Made by a program: the position numbers and the translations under genes. Source: Jilunia laotingensis (GTDB lineage Bacteria > Bacteroidota > Bacteroidia > Bacteroidales > Bacteroidaceae). Taken from it: a stretch of 64,000 bases of DNA. The DNA is taken from the NCBI RefSeq assembly GCF_014385165.1, contig NZ_JACRTF010000001.1, positions 868,001 to 932,000 of the forward strand, read 5' to 3'. Below, piece by piece: positions 34,588 through 45,387 of this stretch. The notes under the pieces were generated by a model that saw only the letters and a program-made list of their open reading frames with translations, was not told where the DNA came from and ran no database searches. Numbering within the stretch: position 1 is the stretch's first letter; each line of letters starts with the position of its first letter.

Positions 34588-34737
34588 ACGTTTTTTTCAT
34601 AGAGATTTAGATTTAAGGTTAGAAAAAATGTGGAAGTCGTGAGACTTCCCTTTTTTTCGCCTTAACGTTTACTGCCAATTTTTCTTTTGTTGAGGCAAGT
34701 AAACTCAAAAAGCCCCTTCGAGAGAAGAGGCTTTTTT
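34588..34737 (+). ncRNA. Structured small RNA of about 150 nt, unassigned
   Basis: Three successive stem-loops follow a -7 box. Stem 1 (34613-34665): TTAAGG/CCTTAA, GAAAAAA/TTTTTTC and GGAAGTC/GACTTCC closed by a GTGA tetraloop. Stem 2 (34667-34704): GTTTACT-GCC pairs with GGC-AAGTAAAC over a U-rich loop. Stem 3 (34707-34737): a terminator with GAGA tetraloop and T6. No open frame of note. I cannot match it to SRP RNA, tmRNA or RNase P RNA. It lies between the helicase and tatC and could also be a 6S-like or other Bacteroides RNA. Confidence 0.65.
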
Positions 34738-34795
34738 ATTTTGCGAGGTTGAAGCCTAGATTTTCCTGATCATATAAATACAATTTTGGGTCATT

Positions 34796-35605
34796 CTATA
34801 CCGTTTCTTCCTGTTTTTCCGTTTCCTCCTTTTTATCCTTTATCATTAAAATGCTCATTTCATAAAGTAAATAAAGTGGAATAGCCACCACGCTCAATGT
34901 AAAGGGATCACCGGTAGGAGTAATAATAGCAGCTGCAATAACTATCACCACAATTGCATGACGACGATATTTCCGAAGAAACGACTTATTCACGAGTCCC
35001 AACAACGACAATAGCCAAGTTACCAAAGGTAATTCGAAAGCTAATCCCATACAAAGCACCAACATCATAAAATTATCAATATATGAATTGAGTGAAATTA
35101 CATTTTCAATCTCAGTACTCAAAACATAAGTAGATAAGAAACGGAGAGTCAACGGATACACCATAAAATAGCCCAGCAAAACTCCTGCAAAAAACATAAC
35201 CGTACCCACAGTCAATGCTTTTGCTACCCCTCGCCGTTCGTTAGGATACAGAGCCGGATTGATAAAATGCCAGATTTCGAAAAAAATATAGGGCATAGCA
35301 GTCACTACCGACATCCAAAAAGCAGTAGACATATGTATAAAAAACGGAGCCGCCAGATTAATATTTATCAGTTTTACATGAAATTCCTGCGTAAAGAAAT
35401 CATCTGTCAGATCGAATTTCTCACCGATGTATCTCAGCAAATCGTAAAACACAAAATCATTATTACAGGGAGCCAGCACTACGTTGTCGAACAAAAAGGG
35501 CATGGCGATGAAGTATCCCACCGCCAATACAAACCAGACCCCAATGACACGAAACAACACCCGGCGCAATTCCTCCAAGTGGTCCCAAAAAGTCATTTCA
35601 GCCAT
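34796..35605 (-). CDS. tatC: Sec-independent translocase subunit TatC
   Basis: 269 residues with six transmembrane segments. The N-terminus reads MTFWDHLEELRRVLFRVIG, the signature by which TatC recognises twin-arginine signal peptides, and YPNERR occurs mid-protein. A larger than usual periplasmic loop (about 40-100) is typical of Bacteroidetes. It starts 2 bases after tatA, forming a two-gene operon. Confidence 0.96.
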   Translation of the reverse strand: MAEMTFWDHLEELRRVLFRVIGVWFVLAVGYFIAMPFLFDNVVLAPCNNDFVFYDLLRYIGEKFDLTDDFFTQEFHVKLININLAAPFFIHMSTAFWMSVVTAMPYIFFEIWHFINPALYPNERRGVAKALTVGTVMFFAGVLLGYFMVYPLTLRFLSTYVLSTEIENVISLNSYIDNFMMLVLCMGLAFELPLVTWLLSLLGLVNKSFLRKYRRHAIVVIVIAAAIITPTGDPFTLSVVAIPLYLLYEMSILMIKDKKEETEKQEETV

Positions 35606-35607
35606 GA

Positions 35608-35832
35608 TTATTTCTTTTCCTTATCTGTTGTAGAAGGTTCGTCAAGCTCGTCTTTTGCCTTATTTATTTCTTCCTTAGCCTCGTTTACACCATCTTTGAA
35701 GCTTTTAACCCCCTTACCCAATCCACGCATAAGTTCGGGAATTTTCTTTCCTCCGAAGAGCAACAGAATCACAAGTGCAATAATGATCCATTCAGATCCA
35801 CTGGGCAAAAAGCCTAATAGTAAGTTTGTCAT
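35608..35832 (-). CDS. tatA: Twin-arginine translocase subunit TatA/E
   Basis: 74 residues. One N-terminal transmembrane helix (about 13-27) followed by the [21 protein letters not shown] amphipathic helix, the TatA/E hallmark, and a charged tail. Forms the pore of the Tat export system with TatC, encoded immediately downstream. Confidence 0.96.
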   Translation of the reverse strand: MTNLLLGFLPSGSEWIIIALVILLLFGGKKIPELMRGLGKGVKSFKDGVNEAKEEINKAKDELDEPSTTDKEKK

Positions 35833-35915
35833 AATTTCGTATAAGTATATAAGTTCGCGTGCAAATATAAGAATTTTGAAATTAGGAATTTACAACCCGG
35901 GGCAGAAATAAACCA

Positions 35916-38396
35916 TCAATCCTGATAATAAACTCTTTTCACTCGTGTAGAGATCCCGGTTAATACCTCATACGGAATTGTTTCGAGAACATCCGAAAGC
36001 ACGGTTATCGGCAACTTATCACCAAAAATGATAACAGAATCACCTTCCTGACAATCAATGTTGGTCACATCTATCATACAGACATCCATGCAAATATTAC
36101 CAACATAAGGAGCTTTTTCTCCATTAACAAGGCAGTAAGCATTCCCACATCCCAAATGACGGTTCAACCCGTCAGCATATCCGATCGGAATAGCTGCAAT
36201 GCGAGAAGGACGACTCAAACGGCCTTTCCGGCTGTAACCGACAGTATCTTCTTCTGGAACATCCCTTATTTGCAAGATAGTAGTTTTAAGCGTACTGACA
36301 TTATTAATAATCGCATTATCAATCGGACTAATTCCGTAAAGACCGATCCCTAAACGCACCATATCAAACTGAGCCTCCGGGAAACGTTCTATACCAGCCG
36401 TGTTACAAATATGCCGAAGTATTTTATGCGAAAAAGCTTCCTGAAGTATTTTAGAAGCCCTCTCAAAAATTTCTATTTGTCCACGTGTAAAAGTATCAAA
36501 CTGCGGAGAATCACTTCCAACAAAATGAGAGAATACGGAACGTGGAATGATTGCATTCTGATTCTTTAAGCGTCGTATCAGCAATGGAATCTCTTTTTCA
36601 GAGAAACCGAGACGATGCATTCCCGTATCCAGCTTAATGTGTACCGGGAAATTCGTCATACCTTCTTTTTCGGCAGCTTTAACCAGTGCATCCAACAAAT
36701 GAAAGTTATACACTTCAGGTTCCAGTTTATAATCGAACATCGTTTTAAATGCCGTAAGTTCCGGATCCATAATAATAATAGAAGCTGTAATACCGGCTTT
36801 ACGCAGCTCAACACCTTCATCTGCAACAGCTACCGCGAGATAATCGACACGATGTTCCTGCAAAGTCTTTGCAATCTCGTAAGAGCCTGCACCATACGCT
36901 GAAGCTTTCACCATGCAAACCATCTTCGTTTCCGGATGCAGCATAGAACGATAATGATTCAGGTTGGCAACCATAGCACCTAGATTAACTTCCAATATGG
37001 TTTCATGAACTTTCAATTCGAGTTCATCAGAAACAAGATCGAATTTAAAAGAACGAGCCCCTTTGATTAGTATCACTTCATCACGCAGACTCTTAAGGAC
37101 TTGGGATGCCATAAGTTCTTCCGTAGTATGAAAGAAATATTTCTCCATATCAAAACGAGCCGCACAGGAAGATATCTCCGGTCCCACGCCTATGATCTTG
37201 TTGATACCCCGGCTTTCAACCAATTGCGCTACTTTGCGATAAAGCGTCGTAGTACTTTGTCCGGTTTCCAAAATGTCGGACAGAATAAGTGTGCGCTGCA
37301 AACCTTTTGTTTCCGAACGACGTACCAGAAAATCAAGTGCAATATCCAATGATGCCAAATCAGAATTATAACTATCGTTGATCAGCACACAATTACGTTT
37401 GCCTTCTTTAACCTCAAGTCTCATCGCAACCGGTTCAAGACGAACCATCCGTTCAGTTATCTGATCAGCCGGCATCATCAGGTAAAGGCAAGCTGCCAGA
37501 CAATTCAGTGAATTTTCTATGGAAGCATCATCTATAAAAGGTATACAGAATGTATTATCCATCTCCAGATAACGATAGGAGATAACAGTATGGTCTTCTT
37601 TTTTCTGAATCTTACTTATATATAAAGGACGTTCAGCATCCTTACAACTCCATGCTATCTCACGAGCAGTCAGCATCGACTTGGCAACACACATACTGAT
37701 CAGCTCATTATCAGCATTGTAGATTACGACATCGCAATCTTTGAACAAGCTCAGCTTCTCCATACATTTTTCCTGCAAAGAGAAAAAGTTCTCCTGATGC
37801 GCCCCTCCGATATTGGTCAATATACCAATGGTAGGCTTAATCATATTCTGAAGCGCACGCATTTCTCCCATTTCAGAAATACCTGCTTCAAAAATAGCCA
37901 GTTCGGCCTCCTTGTTCATTTGCCAAACAGAAAGAGGAACCCCTATCTGAGAATTATAACTACGTGGCGAGCGGACAACAATCCGATCCGGACTCAGCAA
38001 TTTATGTAACCATTCCTTTACGATCGTTTTACCGTTACTTCCCGTAATGCCTATTACCGGTATCTGAAATTTTTCACGGTGTTGTTCGGCTAGCTTCTGT
38101 ATAGCTTTCAGAGGATTCGCCACGATTAAAAAGTTGGAAGCAACAAATTGGCAATTAGTTTTTTCCAATTCATTAAAGTCTTCCTGGGTCAGAACAAAGT
38201 TCCGCACTCCACGTTCGTAAAGATCGGGAATATAACGTGCGCCCCTGTTCCTTTTCGTAGTCAGCGCAAAGAAGAGCGTCTCTTCAGGAAAGCTGAGAGA
38301 ACGGCTATCTGTTAGCAACCAATCGACGTTTGTTTCAAGTGTACCTACCCTGCGGGCATTTATTATCTGAGCTATTGATTCAATAGTGTACGGCAT
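35916..38396 (-). CDS. murF-alr: Bifunctional MurF ligase / alanine racemase
   Basis: 826 residues. Residues 1-~450 are MurF (ATP-binding GITGSNGKTIVKEWL near 115), which adds D-Ala-D-Ala to the UDP-MurNAc-tripeptide. Residues ~460-826 are a fold-type III alanine racemase (PLP lysine in MVCMVKASAYGAG near 495; VGYSRKGRLSRPSRIAAIPIGYADGL near 715). The racemase makes D-Ala for the same pathway, so the fusion joins two steps of peptidoglycan precursor synthesis. The fusion is known in Bacteroidetes. Its start overlaps the GSCFA gene by 25 bases. Confidence 0.95.
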   Translation of the reverse strand: MPYTIESIAQIINARRVGTLETNVDWLLTDSRSLSFPEETLFFALTTKRNRGARYIPDLYERGVRNFVLTQEDFNELEKTNCQFVASNFLIVANPLKAIQKLAEQHREKFQIPVIGITGSNGKTIVKEWLHKLLSPDRIVVRSPRSYNSQIGVPLSVWQMNKEAELAIFEAGISEMGEMRALQNMIKPTIGILTNIGGAHQENFFSLQEKCMEKLSLFKDCDVVIYNADNELISMCVAKSMLTAREIAWSCKDAERPLYISKIQKKEDHTVISYRYLEMDNTFCIPFIDDASIENSLNCLAACLYLMMPADQITERMVRLEPVAMRLEVKEGKRNCVLINDSYNSDLASLDIALDFLVRRSETKGLQRTLILSDILETGQSTTTLYRKVAQLVESRGINKIIGVGPEISSCAARFDMEKYFFHTTEELMASQVLKSLRDEVILIKGARSFKFDLVSDELELKVHETILEVNLGAMVANLNHYRSMLHPETKMVCMVKASAYGAGSYEIAKTLQEHRVDYLAVAVADEGVELRKAGITASIIIMDPELTAFKTMFDYKLEPEVYNFHLLDALVKAAEKEGMTNFPVHIKLDTGMHRLGFSEKEIPLLIRRLKNQNAIIPRSVFSHFVGSDSPQFDTFTRGQIEIFERASKILQEAFSHKILRHICNTAGIERFPEAQFDMVRLGIGLYGISPIDNAIINNVSTLKTTILQIRDVPEEDTVGYSRKGRLSRPSRIAAIPIGYADGLNRHLGCGNAYCLVNGEKAPYVGNICMDVCMIDVTNIDCQEGDSVIIFGDKLPITVLSDVLETIPYEVLTGISTRVKRVYYQD

Positions 38397-39367
38397 AGTT
38401 CTGTTTCTTTTTCAAAGTCTAAGTACGGGTATTTTCCGTTAAGTCGTTCTATTTTTAACACAATTTGTCCTAAAAATCTTTTATGCTCTTCTGAACCCGG
38501 ATGAAAGGGACGATGTTTCAAAGCCTTGCGGATACTTTCACATTCTTCCATAATCTTTTTAGTTTCAGGTAGAAAGAATGTTTCAGAGAACCGTTCCCAA
38601 ATATATTTTACCGCCAAAGGTGACGGATGCAACATATCATCTGCGTAAAAACGGTAATCCCGTAATTCATCCAACATGATCTCATAAGAAGGAAAGTAAT
38701 AAACTGTATTCGGATAAATAGCTTGCAACCGGTCGATTGCCAATAGTAATATGGCTTTACTAAGCTGATTTTCGTGCATACCGTCACGCACATGGCGGAT
38801 AGGACTGAGTGTAAAAAGGACTTTCAAACTTGGATTCTGCCGGAGTAATGCTGTAAACAATACCATATATTTATCAACGACCTCCTCCACTTCCAACCTT
38901 CTACGGATAAATACTTTTTCCGGTTGTTTATGACAATTAGAAACCACCTTTCCCGTCTCCTTATTTTCATAGACAAAAGCCGTACCCCAAGTCAACAGCA
39001 GCCAATCATTTTCCCCTAACCGGCTATGCGCCTGCTCCAATCGTTCATTAACCATTCGCAACGTGTTCTCACAGGAAACCGAAGAAAACACACCGTGATG
39101 CATCGGGCTATGCCAGTAACCACCATAATAAAACAGATCCTCCCGGCTATATACTTTCCCAATCAAGATTTCATGCAATGCTTCCGAAACCGATAACGGA
39201 TTATAGAGTATTCCAAATGGATTAATATCACAATGAAAAAAATGATCAATCAGTAGATTGCCTATGTTTTCAGCAAAACAAGATCCCATTAACAACAAAT
39301 GCTGGTTATGCTTCACAGAAGGTACCTTTTCCGGCAATTCAACGGGAGTAGCTAAATTTATCTTCAT
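38372..39367 (-). CDS. GSCFA-domain protein (SGNH-hydrolase-like)
   Basis: 331 residues. The N-terminal LLMGSCFAENIGNLL (about 26-40) is the GSCFA motif that names the family; further SGNH-like features are LLTWGTAFVY (~128) and the C-terminal DDMLHPSPLAVKYIWERF (~240), where Asp and His would complete an esterase triad. The gene runs directly into murF-alr, suggesting a cell-envelope role. The substrate is unknown. Confidence 0.9.
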   Translation of the reverse strand: MKINLATPVELPEKVPSVKHNQHLLLMGSCFAENIGNLLIDHFFHCDINPFGILYNPLSVSEALHEILIGKVYSREDLFYYGGYWHSPMHHGVFSSVSCENTLRMVNERLEQAHSRLGENDWLLLTWGTAFVYENKETGKVVSNCHKQPEKVFIRRRLEVEEVVDKYMVLFTALLRQNPSLKVLFTLSPIRHVRDGMHENQLSKAILLLAIDRLQAIYPNTVYYFPSYEIMLDELRDYRFYADDMLHPSPLAVKYIWERFSETFFLPETKKIMEECESIRKALKHRPFHPGSEEHKRFLGQIVLKIERLNGKYPYLDFEKETELCRTLLNQ

Positions 39368-39466
39368 CCTAATCTATATCTTACAATTATTCCTACACAA
39401 TTCAAAGATACCACAAATCAGATATCGTTAACGAAGATATAGAAAAAATTCCAAACATAAAAATAA

Positions 39467-42259
39467 CTATGTGATTGGCAATACGAACCAAAAACAAGAT
39501 CCCTTACCTACTTCCGACTCCACACCGATTTCTCCTCCCAGTTGTTCTATGATACTTCGACAAATTGACAAACCTAATCCTGTTCCATGAACAAAACTAT
39601 TCAGTTTGACAAAACGATCGAATATCTGTACCCGATGTTCTTCTTCGATTCCTATTCCGGTATCAGAAACATAAAAGCGCAAATGATTTTCATCCGCATA
39701 ATTATACCCAACGCGGATATATCCTTCCGAAGTAAATTTAGTTGCATTGTTAACGAAGTTGGAGATCAATTGATGCAGCCGATTGCGATCGCTTACAATG
39801 TAACATTCGGCCGGATGCGGATCAAACACCAGTTCCACGTTCTCAGATACTTTCATCTGCATGGATCGTACAATATCCTCACACAGCAAATTCACATTGA
39901 CTTCGCTCCGCGTGAATTCGAACGTACCTGCTTCTATCTTGGACAAATCAAGAATGTCTGAAATCAATTGCAGCAACAGATCATTATTCTCCTCTACAAT
40001 ATCCATATATTGTTGCCTTTCTTCCAAATCTTCCGTTTCCATAAGCAATCCGGAAAATCCGACAATTGCATTCAAGGGAGTACGTATCTCATGGCTCATA
40101 TTAGCAAGAAACGCACTCTTCAATCTGTCGGCCTCTTCAGCTTTCTCTTTGGCTTCTATCAACTTTTCTTCGATCTCTTTCAGTTCGGTGATATCGTAGT
40201 TAATACCTATCAGCTCAATTACAGCATTCTCCGGATCATGATGGGACACCATAATATTCATTCTTATCCAGTTCCATTCTTCTCCTTGCCCACCTGATGC
40301 ATTCCTGACTCGCACTTCTCCACGGAAATGCTTACGTTCCCCGGCAATGACTTTCCGATAAAAGTCCAGTACCAACTGCCGGTCATCTGGATGCAACTTT
40401 CTATATACACCTACTATTTCGCCCAATGGAGTATCTTCATTTTCCCCCATATTTTTGAACCATTGCTTTATGGCATAACCTTGCCTATCCAAAAGATTCA
40501 GTTTAGCATATCCCACCTTGGCATAATCAGAGATCAATAAAAAGAAGTTCTCAAAATCCTGAATACGTTGGATAGCATCGATACGTTCGGTGTTATCGAT
40601 GTTAAGGAAAAGATACCCCATGAAAATTCCCTCTCCATCAAACAGTTGGCTGACTTTAGTATAAAGAGCTATATATCCTCTTTTTCCCGTCTCATAATAA
40701 CCTTCGGTTGCCCGAAATTTATAATTCATACGAAAATCAACTTCCTCCTCTTCTTTAATCCGAACTTTAAGATCATCAGTAATATTCGGATTATAGAATA
40801 AATTTACTCCAATGACATCCTCTTTGGTACGGACACCAAAAATCTCCATATCTTTATTATTGATATCAATCAAGAATCCGTCTTTGTCGTAGATCTCTAC
40901 TCCTACTGGAATATTTGCAAAAATATTACGGAACAGCTTTTCGCTTCTATCCAATGCTTTATGTGCCTGAATAGTATCCGTGGCATCCATAAACAAAGCT
41001 ACCACTTCATTCTTTTCAGGAGAATATACTATACAACGACAAGATTTTCCTGTTTTTGGGAAATACTCATCAAGTTCTTTGTGACAATTATCATCTGTCA
41101 TATCAAGTATATACTCCAACTTTTCTTTATAATCAAAATTGAGTTGACTTGCTAATTTTCCGACATACTCCTCACGCGATTTTCCAATTATTTCACTACT
41201 TATGCTATTGGCATCAGCAATCAGATAATCAACCGGAATGCCGGCCTTATCACAAATAATTGTCATACGAATGTATCCTAATGGCATATAACGGAAAAGA
41301 TTGGATAAAAACGTACGTTCACGTTCCGCCTCATCTTTTGCACGCCGCAGTTCCATACAGATGCTCACAATATTCGCCAAGGAAGCAAACCATTGATAAT
41401 CCTCATGATTCCATTGGTAATATCTGTCGACCAGATCTACCCCCATATAGCCCCATACTTTATCACCAGTCATCAAGGGAATCACCATCAAAGACTTTAT
41501 ATCTTGCCTGCCAAGTATTTCATATTCTGCTTCTGTCGCTTTTCCCTGAAGTTCTTCAAGAGAACTGAGTATGACAGAACGTCCGCTTAACACCCGGGAA
41601 GTCCACCAAGGAAGTGTAGCAGCAGGAATATCCTGCAATGAATCGATCTCCGGTCTTACACCTTTTGCCACGACTTCAAATGTACAACTTTGGTAGTGAC
41701 GATCTTCATCATACTCAAAAATATAGACACGTCCACCTTTAAAAAACTGGAGAATATCTTTCAGAATATTATTTATACCGGGAGATGGATTGGCATCCTG
41801 AACAAAATGAGACAATGAATGGGATATAGAATTTTGACGTGATAGCTGTTCATTGATACGGTTCAGTGTCTCTGAAGTTAGATTTAACGTAGGATCGGCT
41901 ACACACTGAACATATCCGAAGGCTGTAGTTTCGGCATCCGGACCGTCCTCTACAAATCCCAACCGGGAATGTACCCAGATTTCCTTGTTGTTAACAACCA
42001 CCGGAAAGGTTTGGTCATATCTATTCAGACGGACAATAGAGAAAAACTCACGGATAAGTCGATGTCGGTAATCTTCCCGAATAAGAGAATGAACCTCCTC
42101 AAAAGCGACTTCATTCTTATCTAATCCGAGCAAATTACGGAGAAACTCCGAACATAAATACTGGTTCGTTTTAAAATTAGCCTCCCACCAACCTATTTGC
42201 GCTACGGAAGATAATTTGCATAGACGTTCATAATCACTATGAATATCTGAAATGGTCAT
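39467..42259 (-). CDS. Multi-PAS/GAF sensor histidine kinase, no receiver domain
   Basis: 930 residues, no clear membrane segment. From the N-terminus: a PAS-like domain (~15-140), a GAF domain (~160-310), three further PAS/PAC units (~315-430, ~440-560, ~570-695), HisKA with phospho-acceptor in [13 protein letters not shown] (~720), and HATPase with NFVNNATKF (~838), DTGIGI (~870) and GTGLGLSI (~898). It ends right after the ATPase domain. No response regulator gene is adjacent, so it signals to an unlinked partner. It is divergent from the TonB receptor gene. Confidence 0.92.
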   Translation of the reverse strand: MTISDIHSDYERLCKLSSVAQIGWWEANFKTNQYLCSEFLRNLLGLDKNEVAFEEVHSLIREDYRHRLIREFFSIVRLNRYDQTFPVVVNNKEIWVHSRLGFVEDGPDAETTAFGYVQCVADPTLNLTSETLNRINEQLSRQNSISHSLSHFVQDANPSPGINNILKDILQFFKGGRVYIFEYDEDRHYQSCTFEVVAKGVRPEIDSLQDIPAATLPWWTSRVLSGRSVILSSLEELQGKATEAEYEILGRQDIKSLMVIPLMTGDKVWGYMGVDLVDRYYQWNHEDYQWFASLANIVSICMELRRAKDEAERERTFLSNLFRYMPLGYIRMTIICDKAGIPVDYLIADANSISSEIIGKSREEYVGKLASQLNFDYKEKLEYILDMTDDNCHKELDEYFPKTGKSCRCIVYSPEKNEVVALFMDATDTIQAHKALDRSEKLFRNIFANIPVGVEIYDKDGFLIDINNKDMEIFGVRTKEDVIGVNLFYNPNITDDLKVRIKEEEEVDFRMNYKFRATEGYYETGKRGYIALYTKVSQLFDGEGIFMGYLFLNIDNTERIDAIQRIQDFENFFLLISDYAKVGYAKLNLLDRQGYAIKQWFKNMGENEDTPLGEIVGVYRKLHPDDRQLVLDFYRKVIAGERKHFRGEVRVRNASGGQGEEWNWIRMNIMVSHHDPENAVIELIGINYDITELKEIEEKLIEAKEKAEEADRLKSAFLANMSHEIRTPLNAIVGFSGLLMETEDLEERQQYMDIVEENNDLLLQLISDILDLSKIEAGTFEFTRSEVNVNLLCEDIVRSMQMKVSENVELVFDPHPAECYIVSDRNRLHQLISNFVNNATKFTSEGYIRVGYNYADENHLRFYVSDTGIGIEEEHRVQIFDRFVKLNSFVHGTGLGLSICRSIIEQLGGEIGVESEVGKGSCFWFVLPIT

Positions 42260-42428
42260 ATTGTTATGCTGTTTATATGTGTAGTTGCAAATGTAGGAAT
42301 AAAAACGGAGAGTTTATGCCATTTGAAATATTTATTTTACAGGGTTTGACTTTTAAACAATCAATATAAAAAAAGTCATCAAAACGTAATCAAAGCGAAA
42401 AAGAAACGTATCCGGCTTGTATCGCCTA

Positions 42429-42443
42429 CGTAATCTGATTACG
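42429..42443. promoter_or_regulatory. 15-bp palindrome upstream of the TonB receptor gene
   Basis: CGTAATC-T-GATTACG is a perfect 7-1-7 inverted repeat. An extra CGTAATC half-site lies near 42384. A near -7 box (CAATTTTG, 42445-42452) abuts it, so a bound regulator would probably block the promoter. Confidence 0.5.
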
Positions 42444-42478
42444 CCAATTTTGCAACGTCAAAAAGAACATATGTAAGA

Positions 42479-45283
42479 ATGATTATGAAACAACTACACG
42501 GAGATAAAATTCTCCTTTTATTTCTACTATTCGTCTTAACACCTTTCTTTGCAAAGGCAGCTAACATCCACGGAACAATTACCGATCGCACAACTCATGA
42601 GCCACTTACCGGAGCTACCGTACAAATAGTCGGAACCACAATAGGAGTGGTAGCCGATATGGACGGCAATTATCGACTGGAGAATATAAAAAGCGGTACT
42701 TACACACTTGAAGTCAAATTCATAGGATATAAAGAGATTGTACTGGAAAATGTAAAGGTCGGTAACGAAACCCTGACATTCAATTTCGAAATGGATGCCG
42801 ACACGCAAGTTTTAAGCGATGTCACAGTAGTAGCTCGGTTGAAAAAGAACACGGACATAGCCATGATGACCGACCAACGGCGCAGTCTTGTGGTACAAAG
42901 TGGAGTTTCCGCCCAACAAATCAGCAAGACTCAGGATAAAGACGCTTCGGAAGTCATCAAACGTATACCCGGAGTAAGCATCATAGACGAGAAATTCGTG
43001 ATGGTACGCGGATTATCGCAAAGATATAATAATGTATGGATTAACGGGAGTGCCGTTCCCAGCTCGGAGGCTGACGCACGTGCTTTCTCATTTGACATCC
43101 TGCCCAGCTCACAACTGGATAATATGATAATCGTCAAAAGCCCGGCACCGGAATACCCAGCAGATTTCACAGGAGGATTCATCCTGATCAACACGAAAGA
43201 TATGCCAAACGAGAATTCTTTTAATATTTCGGTAGGAACCAGCTTCAATGACCAGACCCATTTTAAAGATTTTCTCTATAACAAAGGTAGTGCTACCGAT
43301 TTTCTAGGTTTCGACAACGGACTGCGCTCACTCAATGCAGGTATGACGGGTAAAGTCAATACTTTCACCGCTGACCCCGAACGGGTCGATTTGTTAAGCA
43401 ACGGGCTTAACAATGATTGGACTATCCATACCAGAAAGCCTATAGGCGACCTGAAGCTTAACCTCAATTATGCCCACCGTTGGGAATCGGAAAGCGGAAG
43501 GCAGTTCGGTGTACTGGCATCCGCCAACTATAGCAACACCTATAAAAGTTATCTTAACATGGAGAATTCATTGTTCGGATCATATGACACCGTACATGAC
43601 CACTCAGTATATCTGCGTAAAAGCACAGACAACCAGTACAATAACGATGTACGCCTGGGCGCATTGCTCAACCTAATGTTCCAACCACGTAACAGCCGAC
43701 ATCATTATGAATTCAAAAACGTCTTCAATCAGATTGGCAAGAACCGTTATACCAGCCGTTATGGTTTCGATGCTCAGAGTAACAATGAGAAGAGTATGGA
43801 ATACTACTATTCAAGCAGAAGCACCTACAACGGGCAGTTCACCGGCAAATACAGTTTCGACACCGGTAAGTTGGACTGGAGTGCAGGTTATTCCTATGCT
43901 AACCGCAACCTGCCCGACCGTCGGCGTATCCTCTTGAGCGATGTTGAAGAAAGCAATGTCATCGCTTTGGCAACAGGAAATGACATCAGTCGCGAATTCA
44001 CTCGTCTTGATGAACATATCGGTTCAATCAACCTCAATTACCAACACGATTTTCAATTCGGCAATTTCACGCCTACCTTGAAAACCGGAGCATACGGAGA
44101 ATATCGTACACGTTCGTACAACACCCGCCAATTTGGTTACGGTTGGGGGAAAGAGATGCCTGAAGGATTCAAACATTTCGATATTGCTAACGAACTGCTG
44201 AAAGATAACAATTACGGATTGGAAAAGCTCTTCCTTTATGAAGATGTACGCAAGACAAACGACTATAAAGGTCATAACTGGATGGCAGCCGGATATGTAG
44301 GCGCTAACCTTCCCCTTGGCGAACGTTTAAACATATACGCCGGAGTACGTTATGAATACACCAGAATGGAACTAATAGGCAATACCCGCAACGACGTGGA
44401 AAGCCCACGCAGTATGTTCTATACCTATAATAAATTGTTTCCATCCGCCAACGTCCTTTTCAAACTGACAGAAAAGCAACAACTTCGCTTTTCGTACGGC
44501 AAGTCAGTAAACCGGCCTGAATTCCGTGAACTCTCCACAGCCGTATATTACGATTTCGACTTGGCTTCCAATGTGGAAGGTAATCCGGCACTAAAACCAG
44601 CCTATATCCACAACATCGACCTTCGCTACGAATGGTATCCTACAAGCGGAGAAATGTTCTCAATAGCTCTGTTTTATAAAAATTTCGATTCTCCCATCGA
44701 ATGGACGTACACTGTGAACGGAGGGACTGATTTGACTTACTCCAACAAAAATGCTAAAGCAGCCAACAACTACGGCATCGAACTCGACTTCCGCAAAGAT
44801 TTAGGATTTATCGGACTACCCAACCTGAGTTGGTCGTTCAACGGTGCCTTCATCAAGAGCAAAGTCAAATTTGAAAAAGGGAGCAAAGAAGAAGACCGCG
44901 CCATGCAAGGCCAATCTCCATACCTAATTAATACCGGTCTCTTTTATCAGCATCCGAACTGGAACATGAATATAGCAGTCTTATACAACCGGATCGGAAA
45001 GCGTATCATCGGAGTCGGACGCACAGTGGGAACAAGTGGCGAACAAACGACCAATATTCCCAATTCCTACGAAATGCCACGGGATGCCATCGATTTGTCC
45101 ATCAGCAAAAGATTCGGAGCATTGGAAATCAAAGCAGGCGTGCGTGACCTGTTGGCGCAACGGGTTGAGTTCAAACAATTCGGAAGCATACTGAAAGCAG
45201 GTGAAAAGATAGAGTATGAGGAATTGACACGAAGCTATAAGCCCGGACGCAATTTTAACCTGACAGTAGCCTACTCATTCTGA
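42479..45283 (+). CDS. TonB-dependent outer-membrane receptor
   Basis: 934 residues (or 932 from the second ATG). Signal peptide to about residue 27, a carboxypeptidase-regulatory-like domain (NIHGTITDRTTHEPLTGATVQIVGT, about 29-115), a plug domain (about 140-250, with IKRIPGVSIIDEKFVMVRGLSQRYNNVWING) and a large beta-barrel ending in an aromatic residue (VAYSF). It imports a ligand with TonB energy. Paired with the lipoprotein at 45388; not a classic SusC/SusD pair, because the partner is not SusD-like. Confidence 0.93.
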   Translation: MIMKQLHGDKILLLFLLFVLTPFFAKAANIHGTITDRTTHEPLTGATVQIVGTTIGVVADMDGNYRLENIKSGTYTLEVKFIGYKEIVLENVKVGNETLTFNFEMDADTQVLSDVTVVARLKKNTDIAMMTDQRRSLVVQSGVSAQQISKTQDKDASEVIKRIPGVSIIDEKFVMVRGLSQRYNNVWINGSAVPSSEADARAFSFDILPSSQLDNMIIVKSPAPEYPADFTGGFILINTKDMPNENSFNISVGTSFNDQTHFKDFLYNKGSATDFLGFDNGLRSLNAGMTGKVNTFTADPERVDLLSNGLNNDWTIHTRKPIGDLKLNLNYAHRWESESGRQFGVLASANYSNTYKSYLNMENSLFGSYDTVHDHSVYLRKSTDNQYNNDVRLGALLNLMFQPRNSRHHYEFKNVFNQIGKNRYTSRYGFDAQSNNEKSMEYYYSSRSTYNGQFTGKYSFDTGKLDWSAGYSYANRNLPDRRRILLSDVEESNVIALATGNDISREFTRLDEHIGSINLNYQHDFQFGNFTPTLKTGAYGEYRTRSYNTRQFGYGWGKEMPEGFKHFDIANELLKDNNYGLEKLFLYEDVRKTNDYKGHNWMAAGYVGANLPLGERLNIYAGVRYEYTRMELIGNTRNDVESPRSMFYTYNKLFPSANVLFKLTEKQQLRFSYGKSVNRPEFRELSTAVYYDFDLASNVEGNPALKPAYIHNIDLRYEWYPTSGEMFSIALFYKNFDSPIEWTYTVNGGTDLTYSNKNAKAANNYGIELDFRKDLGFIGLPNLSWSFNGAFIKSKVKFEKGSKEEDRAMQGQSPYLINTGLFYQHPNWNMNIAVLYNRIGKRIIGVGRTVGTSGEQTTNIPNSYEMPRDAIDLSISKRFGALEIKAGVRDLLAQRVEFKQFGSILKAGEKIEYEELTRSYKPGRNFNLTVAYSF

Positions 45284-45387
45284 TCACTTACTTCGGTCAA
45301 TCCTTTAAAACATGTGCCATTAAAAACTTAAGACATCAAACTAAAATAGTTAAACAGAGAGGTTTCGCCACTCTATTAAAAACAAAA

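Noticed and set aside
34632-34657. Stem 1 of the small RNA as a simple terminator of the helicase gene
   Set aside because: The pairing extends well beyond GGAAGTC/GACTTCC into flanking A/U and TTAAGG/CCTTAA segments and a promoter box precedes it; still possible as a secondary role.
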